The position numbers and the translations under genes are program-made. A DNA stretch of 64,000 nt from an uncultured Lysobacteraceae bacterium (GTDB taxonomy: Bacteria; Pseudomonadota; Gammaproteobacteria; Xanthomonadales; Xanthomonadaceae), in assembly GCA_902825775.1 (NCBI GenBank), contig CADECF010000008.1, forward strand, positions 1-64,000. The letters are read 5' to 3'. Position 1 is the stretch's first letter. Every line of letters starts with the position of its first letter. Below are positions 33,780 to 42,650 of the stretch, one piece after another. Below the pieces are notes generated by a model, which had not been told where the DNA came from, ran no database searches, and was given only the letters and a program-made list of their open reading frames with translations.

Positions 33780-34889
33780 TCACCAGTGCGCTTGCAATTC
33801 CAGCAGCAGACGATGCGTCCGCTTCTCCAATCCATCACGTGTTTCCGAAAAGCCGCTGACGCGCACGTTCCAAACTGGGTCGAACGCATAATTCATCGAC
33901 GCCATATGCCCGCGCGCGCCGGCATGGAACCACCAATCGTCCGAATTCGCCGCAGCCAGCACCGCCGCGGCCTGGATGCGCTGGTAGGCGTAGCTGGCTT
34001 CCCACTGCCCAGGCTGCACGCCGCCCCAGACCAGGCTCAAACGCGCGCCATCGCCTGCGCGCGACGCGCCCAGATTGCGCACAGCATCGATTCGGGCTTC
34101 CAATGCGGCGCCATCGCCTTGCGCATTGCGGCGCAGCGCGAACTGCATATCCACGAGCCGGTAGTCGTCGAGATAGCGTCCGTTGCGCACGGGATTGCCG
34201 CGCGCCAGGCCGGCACGCGCCAAGGGATCGATGCGCTCGAACGCCAGATAGCTGCCCACCGCCGAAAACGACAGCGGCGCGCCTTCGCGCCAATGCCAGC
34301 CCAGTTGCGCCGCGTGCAGGCGCGGGCCGTCGGCGAGCGGATGGTCCATGTCCAGCGCGGCTATGCTCCAGTGCAGCCTGTCGAAGGTGCCTATGCTACG
34401 GGTGTGGGCGAACACCGCACCGCGCGGACGCAGGTCCGGATCCCACAGCATCGGCGTCAGCGCCAGCGGCATCGGCGCCTTGCCCACGTCTATCCGCGAA
34501 TGTTCGCCGACGCGCAAGTGCAGCCAAGCCTGATCGATGCCGACGTCGTCGCTGCGTTCGTTGTCGTTATTGACGATATTGCCCTGATTGCGGTCGTTCG
34601 CCGCAGCGAGCCGCAACGCGATGCCCGCGGCCCATGGGCCATCGTCGTCGCGGCTCAGGCCGGTCCGCACCCTGAATTTCATGCGCTGCAAGTCCGCACG
34701 GCCGCCAGGGAGGCCGGTGACCCTATCGCCGCGCATCTGGGCATCGCCGAAAACTTGCCATGCGGCAGGCGCCGATTCGGTGATGTCGAAGTTCTCGGAG
34801 TCGTCCGCTTCCGACGGTGGCGTCTGTTGCGCGATCGCCGGTCCGCAAGCGAGCGAAAGCAAAACGATCGCGATGCGCAGTGCGTTCAT
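33780..34889 (-). CDS. Putative outer-membrane channel (porin-like) protein
   Basis: A 369-residue protein with signal peptide MNALRIAIVLLSLACGPAIA. The mature chain has alternating strands with an aromatic C-terminal residue (LLLELQAHW), the mark of outer-membrane barrels. QVFGDAQMRGDRVTGLPGGR, FRVRTGLSRDDDGPWAAGIA and HLRVGEHSRIDVGKAPMPLA resemble the 'putative porin' family. The ATG overlaps the kinase stop (ATGA), so kinase and barrel are coupled. The solute is unknown. Confidence 0.75.
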   Translation of the reverse strand: MNALRIAIVLLSLACGPAIAQQTPPSEADDSENFDITESAPAAWQVFGDAQMRGDRVTGLPGGRADLQRMKFRVRTGLSRDDDGPWAAGIALRLAAANDRNQGNIVNNDNERSDDVGIDQAWLHLRVGEHSRIDVGKAPMPLALTPMLWDPDLRPRGAVFAHTRSIGTFDRLHWSIAALDMDHPLADGPRLHAAQLGWHWREGAPLSFSAVGSYLAFERIDPLARAGLARGNPVRNGRYLDDYRLVDMQFALRRNAQGDGAALEARIDAVRNLGASRAGDGARLSLVWGGVQPGQWEASYAYQRIQAAAVLAAANSDDWWFHAGARGHMASMNYAFDPVWNVRVSGFSETRDGLEKRTHRLLLELQAHW

Positions 34890-36976
34890 GCCTTGAGCCC
34901 GGCCAGCGCGGACGCCAGCTCCGACACGCTGCGGTAGCGGCCGTCGGCTTGCACGGACAGACAGCGCAGGATGATCGCTTCCAACGCCGGCGGTATGTCC
35001 GGCCATGCCTGCGAAGGACGCGTCAGTTCGTTGCGCATCTGCGCCATGTAGATGTCCACTGCCGATTCGCCCCGATACGGCCGCATGCCGCAGAAAAGTT
35101 CGCAGGCGACCACTCCGCACGAGTAGATGTCCGAGCGTTCGTCCATCGCGCCGCCGGCGATTTGTTCCGGCGGCGAATAGTCCGGCGAACCCACGACCAT
35201 ACCGACCTCCGTCAGGCCGCCGTTGGGCCGGTGCACGGGACGCGCGATGCCGAAATCCATCAGCTTGGCGTTGCCGCCGGTTTCCAGGATCAGGTTTTCG
35301 GGCTTGATGTCGCGATGCATGACCCCGACGGCATGCGCCGCCTCCAGGCCGGCGACCAGCTGCCGCGTTATGCGCAGCGCAGCGCTGTATGGCAGCCGCC
35401 CGGAACCGAGCAATGCGCGCAGCGTCACGCCGTGCACATACTCCATGGTGATGAACGGGCGTCCTGACGCCTCGCCGAAATCGAAAGTGCGCAGCACGTT
35501 GGGATGGGTGATTTTCCGCGCCAGACGGATTTCGTCCTTGAGGCGCTCCAACTGCTCATCGCTCTCCAGCGCGCCGTTGCGCAATAGCTTGAGCGCGGCC
35601 AGTTCGCCCAGTTCCAGGTCGCGCACCTTGTAGACCACGCCCATGCCGCCGCTGCCCAAGATGTCGAGTATTTCGTAGCGCTCGCCGAGCCGGCTGCCTG
35701 TTTTCAGGCTTGCGTGGCCGGCGACATCGGTACTGCCGTTGCCGGTTATCGGCCTAGGCTCATTTCGCGAAGCGCGCGTAGGCGCCGTCGCGCTCGCATC
35801 GGGCAGATGGCGCGAGACATCGGTGATGTAAGCGTCCATGTCGCGTTTCTCGCGCAGGCTGGACAGCAGGTGGGCGACGGACCGGGCAAGGACCGCCACC
35901 TCATCGCGGCCGGATGCGGCCGGGCGAGCGTCGTAGTCGCCCGCAGCGGCGGCGGCGGCGGTATTCATCAAAGTGCGCAGCGGTTTTCGGGTCCATAGCG
36001 ACAAGACCCAAAGCAAGGCCATGGCGGCGGCCAAGCCCGCAGATCCTGCCCAAAGCGAAAGCCCCACGAGGCTGCGATAGCCGTTGCCGGCTGCATCGGA
36101 GGACAACAAAGCGCCGACGATCGCGGACTGCCGCGTGCCGGCCAGCGGTAGCGCGGAAGACTTCGCCAGCCAGTGTTCGCCGACCAGGTCGATCTTCCGC
36201 CATGGCGACTTCCCGCCGGTTGTCGGCGTGGTTTCCGATCCGCCGCCGACCAAGGCGACGCGCAATGCCTGTGCGCGTTCGGCGCCGAGCGATGTCGCGA
36301 ACAGCGAGGGCCGACCGTCGCCCTGAAGCGTCCAGAAGGCGATTTCCGCACCGGAGTCGCGAGCGAGTTCGCCGCTCAGGGCATCGTCGATGCGCTGCGC
36401 CAACAGCAGGAAACCGAGCAGCGCGCCATCCTTGGTCATCGGCACGACGGCGGCCTGGTAGAGCCGGTCTTCGAATCGCCAATAACCGCTTTGCGGCGCA
36501 AGCTGCTGCAGTGCGGCCGTCATCAGCGGATCCGCTTGCAGCGTTTGCGCCAACGATTCGCCGTGATCGCTGCGCGCGAGCACGCTGCCGCCCGGGTCGA
36601 GCAGCATGCCCAGATCGAAACCGAACTGTTCCTTGCGTTCGTCCAACAAGTCGCGCAGCGAACTCGTATCGGGCGCGCCGGCACCGCCCAAGCCCAGGTC
36701 GTCGCCGATCGATGCCGCCAAATAGGACGCCATTCCCGGATCGTTGCCGATCGCACCGGCGCTAAGCTCGAGCAGGCGCAGACGCTGCTGACCCAGGCGA
36801 TCCTGCATTCCGGCCGCTTTTTCCAAAGCCTGGCTCGCCGCGTCGGACGACAGGCGCTGGCCATGCATGCGCACGGCACCGACGACGGCGCAGATCGCCA
36901 GCGCCGAGGCCAACGTGCCGGCGATGAAATTGCGCGATGCCTGCGACAGGCTGCGGCGGCCGGATTCAGTAGCCAT
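34886..36976 (-). CDS. Membrane-anchored serine/threonine protein kinase with extracytoplasmic sensor
   Basis: A 696-residue protein. A first membrane helix (about residues 16–37) and a second (about 310–330) bracket a large sensor region resembling double-Cache domains. A HAMP-like linker follows (RKPLRTLMNTAAAAAAGDYD). The C-terminal Hanks-type kinase domain begins at YEILDILGSGGMGVVYKVRD and has AALKLL, catalytic VMHRDIKPENLI and LMDFGIARP, all residues intact. The start at 36976 overlaps the cupredoxin-like gene by 11 bases; an ATG at 36994 is possible. It probably phosphorylates cytoplasmic targets in response to a periplasmic signal. Confidence 0.9.
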   Translation of the reverse strand: MATESGRRSLSQASRNFIAGTLASALAICAVVGAVRMHGQRLSSDAASQALEKAAGMQDRLGQQRLRLLELSAGAIGNDPGMASYLAASIGDDLGLGGAGAPDTSSLRDLLDERKEQFGFDLGMLLDPGGSVLARSDHGESLAQTLQADPLMTAALQQLAPQSGYWRFEDRLYQAAVVPMTKDGALLGFLLLAQRIDDALSGELARDSGAEIAFWTLQGDGRPSLFATSLGAERAQALRVALVGGGSETTPTTGGKSPWRKIDLVGEHWLAKSSALPLAGTRQSAIVGALLSSDAAGNGYRSLVGLSLWAGSAGLAAAMALLWVLSLWTRKPLRTLMNTAAAAAAGDYDARPAASGRDEVAVLARSVAHLLSSLREKRDMDAYITDVSRHLPDASATAPTRASRNEPRPITGNGSTDVAGHASLKTGSRLGERYEILDILGSGGMGVVYKVRDLELGELAALKLLRNGALESDEQLERLKDEIRLARKITHPNVLRTFDFGEASGRPFITMEYVHGVTLRALLGSGRLPYSAALRITRQLVAGLEAAHAVGVMHRDIKPENLILETGGNAKLMDFGIARPVHRPNGGLTEVGMVVGSPDYSPPEQIAGGAMDERSDIYSCGVVACELFCGMRPYRGESAVDIYMAQMRNELTRPSQAWPDIPPALEAIILRCLSVQADGRYRSVSELASALAGLKA

Positions 36977-37628
36977 GCGCGGCGTGGCTTTCATACGGCT
37001 TGCCGAACTTGTTGTTGTGCGGGGGCAACAACGGCCGGTTGAGTTCTATCTTCGCGTCGGCGACGGCAGCGCCCGAGATGCGCAACCGCTGCCGCCACAA
37101 CGGCGCGCGCGGATGCCATACCAGCAGTTCGCCCGACATGTCCCGCGGCAATTCGAGGCGATACCGGCCCTGGGCATCGGGCCGGGCGACATACGGCGTG
37201 TCGAGCACGAGGATGTACCCGAACATCTGATGGTGCACATTGCAATAGACCCGCACCAAGCCGGGTTGCGCGAAGACCTGCGCGCGGCCCTCGCCGCGAC
37301 CGTAAAGCCCAAGATCGAAAGCATTACGGCCTACGGCGGAAAAAACATTGTGCAGGATGGGATCGCTGTTGGGAAAACGCACGGTCGCACCGACCGGAAC
37401 CACCAGCGTTCGCGGTTCGAACTCCTTGCCGCGCGTGCGCATCTCGAATGCCGTCGCAGGCACTGCCGGCGCGACCCGTTTTTCCGGACGGAAGTAGACC
37501 ACCGCCTGCGCCGATTCCTGCGCCAGCAATACGCGGCCGCCTGTGGATAGCGAGACGGATCCGGCGATTTCGGTCGCTTGCGCCATACAGGGAAGCAGCA
37601 GCCACATCCATATCAAACGCGTCGCCAT
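36966..37628 (-). CDS. Periplasmic cupredoxin-like (methylamine-utilisation-type) protein
   Basis: A 220-residue protein with a GGGGGG ribosome site and a signal peptide ending PCMAQATE. VPVGATVRFPNSDPILHNVF has the first His copper ligand; VRVYCNVHHQMFGYILVLDT has the Cys-x-x-His-x-x-x-Met cluster of a type 1 copper site. A C-terminal carboxypeptidase-regulatory-like part (GRYRLELPRDMSGELLVWHP) follows. The family is often listed as 'methylamine utilization protein' but has no proven link to methylamine. It is the first gene of the cupredoxin–kinase–porin operon. Confidence 0.82.
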   Translation of the reverse strand: MATRLIWMWLLLPCMAQATEIAGSVSLSTGGRVLLAQESAQAVVYFRPEKRVAPAVPATAFEMRTRGKEFEPRTLVVPVGATVRFPNSDPILHNVFSAVGRNAFDLGLYGRGEGRAQVFAQPGLVRVYCNVHHQMFGYILVLDTPYVARPDAQGRYRLELPRDMSGELLVWHPRAPLWRQRLRISGAAVADAKIELNRPLLPPHNNKFGKPYESHAAHGY

Positions 37629-37842
37629 ATCCCCCCCACGAGCGTACCGGCTCGCCAGCGTAGCCATGGCGGGCATGGCACGCCGCCGCCCATCGCCGGT
37701 GTCGGCGTCATTACTTTCTGCGGGTCCTGCCACCTGCATATCGCCCTAGGCGCGAATCGGTCCGCCGCTGTCTCATATGAAGAGGAATGCCGGTTGCGCA
37801 CGCCGACCCGCATTCCCAGCCAGGGGGAGATAGGACACCGCT

Positions 37843-38607
37843 ATGAAATTGGTATTTCCGTATGCCGAGCATCCGCAGGTGCTGCTCGGCACCGGCATCA
37901 GCCGTATCGGTGCCGCACCGGACGGCGCAGTGGTGCTGAGCATTCCTTCCATGCCCCGCGTGGCGGCCGAAATCCATGTCGCCGGAAGCAGGACCAATCT
38001 GATCCCGAGGCCAGGCACCGAGGCGCTCGTCAACGGCAAGCAGGTAAGCGAGTTGATTGCGTTGCGCGTCGGCGACAGGTTGTGCATCGCCGGCATAGAA
38101 ATGCGGCTCGCGCCGCTTTCGGCCCCTCAAAACGACGCCGGCCCGCGCGCGCCGCTCGACGACGGTCAGGCCACGCGGATGACGGCCGCGGTACCGAAAT
38201 ACATGTTGCGCGGGCTGAACGGCGTTTGTTTCGGCAAGCTGTATCCCATCTCCGGCCCGATCGTCATCGGACGCGCGCCGGAATGCGATATCGCCGTGCC
38301 CATGCCCGAAATTTCGCGCCGCCATGTGCAATTGCGCCCGGCCATCGACGGCGTGGCGGTGGAAGATATGGGTTCGAGCAACGGCGTCTGGGTCAACAAC
38401 ATGCAGATGTCGAAAGGCATACTGCGACCGGGCGACGAACTGCGTCTGAACGTGCTGCGGTTCGCGCTGACCGCGCCGGGCATGGACCTGGCCGCGACTT
38501 CGCCCTCCGTTTCGCAAGCTCGGCCCCAGCCCTTTCGCTGGAGGCTGGTCGTCGGCACCGCCGTCGCCATCCTTATCGCCATGGCGGTAGTCGCGCAATT
38601 CTTCTGA
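37843..38607 (+). CDS. Double-FHA-domain, tail-anchored protein
   Basis: A 254-residue protein. The C-terminal FHA domain (about residues 125–215) is canonical: PIVIGRAPECDIAVPMPEIS RRHVQL and VEDMGSSNGVWVNNMQM. The N-terminal part (TGISRIGAAPDGAVVLS, LVNGKQVSELIALRVGD) looks like a degenerate first FHA. A single membrane helix sits at the extreme C-terminus (VVGTAVAILIAMAVVAQFF), so the FHA domains face the cytoplasm. FHA domains bind phosphothreonine, so this is a likely reader of the divergent Ser/Thr kinase. Confidence 0.85.
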   Translation: MKLVFPYAEHPQVLLGTGISRIGAAPDGAVVLSIPSMPRVAAEIHVAGSRTNLIPRPGTEALVNGKQVSELIALRVGDRLCIAGIEMRLAPLSAPQNDAGPRAPLDDGQATRMTAAVPKYMLRGLNGVCFGKLYPISGPIVIGRAPECDIAVPMPEISRRHVQLRPAIDGVAVEDMGSSNGVWVNNMQMSKGILRPGDELRLNVLRFALTAPGMDLAATSPSVSQARPQPFRWRLVVGTAVAILIAMAVVAQFF

Positions 38608-38635
38608 TTCACTTGCGGATGTAGCCGCATGAAAC

Positions 38636-39868
38636 CTAGTCGGATTCGACGACATCGCCGCTGTCGACCGGCCCCGTGGATGGCGCGCTCCAATCGTCGC
38701 CTGCCGCGAAACGCACGTTCGCGAAATAAGCCGGCAAGCCTTCCTCGAAATCGAGGCCGGATTGCAATTGGTAGTGCAGATGCACCAGGAAGGCATCGCC
38801 GGACATGCCCATCTGCGCGATGCGTTCGCCGCGCGCCACCTTCTGCCCGGGTTTGACAGCGACGCTGCCGTTGCGCAAATGCGCGAACAGGCTGAATTCC
38901 CCGTTGCCGTGATCGACGATCACGTAATTGCCCAGGAACAGCTTCAGGTTCTTCATGATCGCGGCCTGGTCGAAAGGCGGCGGTCCGCCCTTGCGGTTGT
39001 CGGCCATGCCGTCGTGCAGTTCGACGACGGTGCCGTCGCCGGCGGCCAGCACGGGCGCGCCGAAACCGAACCAATCCTCGGGTTTGCCGCCATCGTTGCG
39101 GAATAGCCGGCCCTGCTCGTCGGCGATGCAGAAATCGTGCGCATAGCGCATGAAATTGGCTTTGATGCCGAAATGCATCGTCATGGCGCCGGTAATATCG
39201 AGCCGGCGATGGTGACCGTACAGATCGTGTCCGTCGTGCACGAAAACCGGCCCGCGCAACGGCAGCGACAATTCGGTGCGCGGCGCGAACGCACGCGGCG
39301 CCAGCGTGAGCGTCGTTTTTTCCTCCGGCTTGCCCTCGCCCGCCGAGAACGTCGCTTCATAGCGGATGTCGCCCAGATACGCATCGGCCGGAAAGTGCTG
39401 GAAGGGGTTGAACACCACCAGTTTTCCGCCGGCCGGCAATTCGCGATTCGGCACGGTGGCGATACTCATCGTGTTCTCGTCGCCATTGCGGTCGAGGCGG
39501 CGCTGGCCGATGAAGCGGCCGTCGCGGGCGTACAGCGTGGCTTCCAGCCGCACCAGCTCGCGCTTTTCCGGGCCTGGATTGCTGAAGATGAGATCGAAAT
39601 TCAACGACTGGCCGTCGCGGCCGCGTTCGATGAGCGGTTGCGCGGGTAGTGCGCTGGCTTGCGGCGCTGCGGCGTGGGCGAGATTGGCCAGCATGAAGAT
39701 CGAGAGCGCGGCCGTGATCTGCTTGAGTGCCGTCCGAAGATCAAAAGCAAATCCCCCTGTGCCCCCCTTTTTCAAAGGGGGAAACAGCGGCTTGCGACGC
39801 ACTCTTGCCGTCTCCCCCTTTGAAAAAGGGGGACACAGGGGGATTTGCTTTTGATTCTGGCTTTCCAT
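38636..39868 (-). CDS. M23 family metallopeptidase with repeat-derived N-terminus
   Basis: A 410-residue frame. The M23 (LytM-type) domain is in the C-terminal half: YAHDFCIADEQG, FGAPVLAAGDGTVVELHDG, VIVDHGNGEFSLFAHLRNG and the HxH pair in LVHLHYQLQSG. It should cut peptidoglycan cross-links or other Gly-rich peptides. A signal-like segment (ALSIFMLANLAHAAAPQ) lies near residues 52–67. Residues from about 5 to 41 are encoded by a repeat element (CPPFSKGE, FPPLKKGGTGG), so the original start has probably been displaced. The ATG at 39868 gives a long, odd N-terminus; the ATG at 39694 would cut the signal. Confidence 0.75.
   Translation of the reverse strand: MESQNQKQIPLCPPFSKGETARVRRKPLFPPLKKGGTGGFAFDLRTALKQITAALSIFMLANLAHAAAPQASALPAQPLIERGRDGQSLNFDLIFSNPGPEKRELVRLEATLYARDGRFIGQRRLDRNGDENTMSIATVPNRELPAGGKLVVFNPFQHFPADAYLGDIRYEATFSAGEGKPEEKTTLTLAPRAFAPRTELSLPLRGPVFVHDGHDLYGHHRRLDITGAMTMHFGIKANFMRYAHDFCIADEQGRLFRNDGGKPEDWFGFGAPVLAAGDGTVVELHDGMADNRKGGPPPFDQAAIMKNLKLFLGNYVIVDHGNGEFSLFAHLRNGSVAVKPGQKVARGERIAQMGMSGDAFLVHLHYQLQSGLDFEEGLPAYFANVRFAAGDDWSAPSTGPVDSGDVVESD
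39741..39854. repeat. Repeat pair TCCCCCTTTGAAAAAGGGGG (copy 3, inside a coding frame)
   Basis: Arms at 39741–39782 and 39812–39854 are near-perfect inverse copies (TCAAAAGCAAATCCCCCTGT … and ACAGGGGGATTTGCTTTTGA), each with the CCCCCTTTTTCAAAGGGGG hairpin. The element begins 14 bases inside the M23 peptidase frame. Confidence 0.85.
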
Positions 39869-39955
39869 GCCATCACAGATACCCAGAATGCGAGTTCGGT
39901 TGCAGCACCGCCTGCAGGCCGCTAGGCTCGAGCGGCACAGACCCGGGACATCGCG

Positions 39956-40972
39956 ATGAAGCACATCCTGGTTGCGTTGCTGTTGATGTGGCTGGGCGTC
40001 ACCCAAGCGGCGGAAACCCAGCGCCCTCCTGCCGCCTATTACGACCACGCCGGCCGCGACGATGTCCTATCCGGCGGCGCGCGGATGATTCCGATCCATA
40101 CGCCGGTCGGCGATTTCAAGGTCTGGACCAAACGCATCGGCAACAATCCCAAGATCAAGTTGCTGCTGCTGCACGGCGGACCGGCCGCCACGCACGAGTA
40201 TTTCGAAGCCTTCGACAGTTACCTGCCGGGCGCGGGCGTCGAGTATTACTACTACGACCAGCTCGGCTCGGCCTATAGCGATCAGCCGGACGATCCGCGG
40301 TTGCTGGATACGGCGCGCTTCGTCGAGGAAGTCGAACAGGTGCGCAAGGCGCTGAACCTGGATAAGGACAACTTCTATCTGCTGGGCCATTCTTGGGGCG
40401 GCATCCTGGCGATGGAGTACGCGCTCAAGTACCAGCAACATCTAAAGGGCCTGATCGTCTCCAACATGATGTCCAGCATTCCGGCCTACAACCGCTACGC
40501 CGTGGAAACGCTGGAACCGCAGATGGATCCCGCGGCGTTGAAGGAGATCAAACGCCTCGAAGCGGAGAAGAAGTTCGACGACCCGCGCTACATGCAACTG
40601 CTCATGCCGCACTATGAAGCGCACATCCTGCGCATGCCCGCCGCGCAGTGGCCGGACCCGGTCAACCGCGCATTCAACAAGATCAACAAGAAGGTGTACG
40701 TGCCGATGCAGGGCCCCAGCGAACTGGGCGCCAGCGGCATCCTGGCCGATTGGGACCGCACCGCCGACCTGCCCAAAATCAAGGTGCCGACGCTGGTGAT
40801 CGGCGCGCGTTACGACACCATGGACCCGGCCTTCATGGAGATGATGAGCAAACGCCTGCCGCAAGGGCGCTATCTCTATTGTCCGCAAGGCAGCCACATG
40901 GCGATGTACGACGATCAGAAGACCTATGTGGACGGCCTGCTCGATTTCCTACGCGATAGCGCCAACGAATAA
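39956..40972 (+). CDS. Secreted alpha/beta hydrolase, proline-iminopeptidase-like (S33)
   Basis: A 338-residue protein with signal peptide MKHILVALLLMWLGVTQAAE. The hydrolase core has LLLLHGGPAATHEYFEAF (oxyanion HGGP typical of S33), YYYYDQLGSAYSDQPDD, the nucleophile Ser in LLGHSWGGILAMEYA, a late Asp in IGARYDTMDP and the catalytic His in CPQGSHMAMYDD. The DQLG(S/x)GxS and GHSWGG motifs point to prolyl aminopeptidases. Export suggests it cuts peptides outside the cytoplasm. It is divergent from the M23 peptidase. Confidence 0.88.
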   Translation: MKHILVALLLMWLGVTQAAETQRPPAAYYDHAGRDDVLSGGARMIPIHTPVGDFKVWTKRIGNNPKIKLLLLHGGPAATHEYFEAFDSYLPGAGVEYYYYDQLGSAYSDQPDDPRLLDTARFVEEVEQVRKALNLDKDNFYLLGHSWGGILAMEYALKYQQHLKGLIVSNMMSSIPAYNRYAVETLEPQMDPAALKEIKRLEAEKKFDDPRYMQLLMPHYEAHILRMPAAQWPDPVNRAFNKINKKVYVPMQGPSELGASGILADWDRTADLPKIKVPTLVIGARYDTMDPAFMEMMSKRLPQGRYLYCPQGSHMAMYDDQKTYVDGLLDFLRDSANE

Positions 40973-40980
40973 CGAGCCCC

Positions 40981-41015
40981 GTAGGATGGGTTGAGCGAAG
41001 CGATACCCATCCTAC
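40981..41015. repeat. Short palindrome GTAGGATGGGTTGAGCGAAG
   Basis: GTAGGATGGGT and its inverse ACCCATCCTAC enclose TGAGCGAAGCGAT. It follows the S33 hydrolase stop by 8 bases and could end its transcript. Confidence 0.75.
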
Positions 41016-41091
41016 TGGCCGCTTCTTTGGGGAAATCCGTCTTTTTTGCCACTGCCGGCCTGCGGCAGCCACATTGACGGAGTCCGATCAG

Positions 41092-42612
41092 ATGAATACC
41101 CCGATGTCCCCGGCCTACGCCCGGCCGGCCCTGCTCGCACTAGCCCTGGCTGCGCTGGTGCCCTTCGCCCCGGCCCAAGCCGGCAACACCTGCGCCACGT
41201 TCGACGGCGATCCCAACACCGAAGGCAATGCCGGCAGCACCGCTCCGGACGACGATGGGTTCGCTTGCGGCAACGGCGCCTTCGCGGGCGATTCAGCCAT
41301 AGCCGTGGGCACCTTTTGGGACGCTAACGGCAATGGCATCGCGGATATAGATCTCGACACCAATGGCGACAATATCCCCGATGCGAGCAGCGAGTTGACG
41401 ATGGCATCCGGCGATAGGTCCACGGCCATTGGTGCGGCAACTCGCGCCACCGGTAATGCATCCCTTGCTGTGGGTCTCCAAAACGAAGCTAGCGGCAGCA
41501 GCAGCAGCGCCGTCGGCCGCGGCAATACGGCCAGCAGCGATGACAGCAGTGCCGTTGGCTCTTTCAACATAGCCAGCGGCGTTGGCAGCAACGCCTTTGG
41601 TTACCAGAACACAGCCAGCGGCCATGGCGGAAACGCTTATGGTCAGGACAACACGGCCAGCGGCGATACCAGTAGCGCCTTTGGTACCGCTAACACGGCT
41701 AGCAATGACTACAGCAGCGCTTTTGGTTCTTACAACACCGCGAGCGGCTTGGCAAGCACCGCGCTGGGAACGGGCAGCGTCGCCAGCAACACCAGCAGCA
41801 TCGCCCTGGGCAGTTGGATCGATTTCAACAACGACGGTGACTTCGGCTACGACACCGATACCGACAACGACGGCATCCTGGATGCCAGCACCGAAACCGC
41901 CCTTGCCTCCGGCGCCGAAACCACCGCCGTCGGCGCGGCCGCCTGGGCCACCGGCGCGCGCAGCACCTCGTTAGGCGCCGGCGCTATCGCCTTCGCCGAC
42001 GACAGCGTCGCCATCGGTAGCCGCTCCCAGGCCGATCGCGCCAATACCGTCTCGGTCGGCTCTACCGGCAATGAGCGCCAGATCGTCAACGTCGCCGCAG
42101 GCACCGAGCAGACCGACGCCGTCAACGTAGCGCAGTTGGAAGCCAAGTATGCGCAGGCCACCGCCTATACCGACACCGCCGTAGCGCTGGGCGGCACAGC
42201 CGCCAACGCCTACACCGACAATCGAGAAGAAGCGATCCGCGGCGACATGGAAGCCGGCGATGCTCAAACACTGTCGGCCGCCAACGCCTACACCGATCAG
42301 AAATTCGCGCAGGTCGACTTCAGCGGCATCAATGACCGCTTCGACCGCATCGACCAGCGCTTCGGCCAGCAGGACCGCCGCATCAGCCGCGTCGGCGCGT
42401 TGAGCGCGGCGATGACCCAGTCCAGCGCCATCGCCGCGATGGGCGGCGGCCCACGCGGTTCGTACGGCATCGGCGCCGCGGTTCAAGGCGGCGAGAAAGC
42501 GCTTGCGATCGGTTGGGGCAAACGCATTGGCGAACGCCACGTATTCACTCTGGGCGGCGCCTTCAGCGGTTCGGAACGTTCCGCTAGCATCGGCTTCGGC
42601 GGGCAGTTGTAA
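41092..42612 (+). CDS. Trimeric autotransporter adhesin (YadA-like), short
   Basis: A 506-residue protein with a normal signal peptide (ALLALALAALVPFAPAQAG). The passenger is a YadA head of about 14-residue repeats (SSAVGSFNIASGVGSNAFGY, QNTASGHGGNAYGQDNTASG) with a neck at NTVSVGSTGNERQIVNVAAG. A short coiled stalk follows (DRFDRIDQRFGQQDRRISRV) and the C-terminal membrane anchor (KALAIGWGKRIGERHVFTLG … GFGGQL). Two Asp/Asn-rich insertions (WDANGNGIADIDLDTNGDNI and FGYDTDTDNDGILDAS) interrupt the head and look like calcium loops. It mediates adhesion or aggregation. It ends 35 bases from a converging hybrid kinase gene. Confidence 0.88.
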   Translation: MNTPMSPAYARPALLALALAALVPFAPAQAGNTCATFDGDPNTEGNAGSTAPDDDGFACGNGAFAGDSAIAVGTFWDANGNGIADIDLDTNGDNIPDASSELTMASGDRSTAIGAATRATGNASLAVGLQNEASGSSSSAVGRGNTASSDDSSAVGSFNIASGVGSNAFGYQNTASGHGGNAYGQDNTASGDTSSAFGTANTASNDYSSAFGSYNTASGLASTALGTGSVASNTSSIALGSWIDFNNDGDFGYDTDTDNDGILDASTETALASGAETTAVGAAAWATGARSTSLGAGAIAFADDSVAIGSRSQADRANTVSVGSTGNERQIVNVAAGTEQTDAVNVAQLEAKYAQATAYTDTAVALGGTAANAYTDNREEAIRGDMEAGDAQTLSAANAYTDQKFAQVDFSGINDRFDRIDQRFGQQDRRISRVGALSAAMTQSSAIAAMGGGPRGSYGIGAAVQGGEKALAIGWGKRIGERHVFTLGGAFSGSERSASIGFGGQL

Positions 42613-42624
42613 ATCCGTAACCGT

Positions 42625-42650
42625 GTAGGGTGGGCCAAGGCCCACCCTAC
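42625..42650. repeat. Perfect palindrome GTAGGGTGGGCCAAGGCCCA between converging genes
   Basis: GTAGGGTGGGCC-AA-GGCCCACCCTAC is a perfect palindrome. It lies 12 bases after the autotransporter stop, and the TAG stop codon of the opposite hybrid kinase (42647–42649) is inside it. It could act as a bidirectional terminator. Confidence 0.85.

Noticed and set aside
35000-36900. + strand frames antisense to the Ser/Thr kinase
   Set aside because: Arg/Ala-rich shadow frames of a high-GC gene; the kinase motifs on the minus strand are complete.
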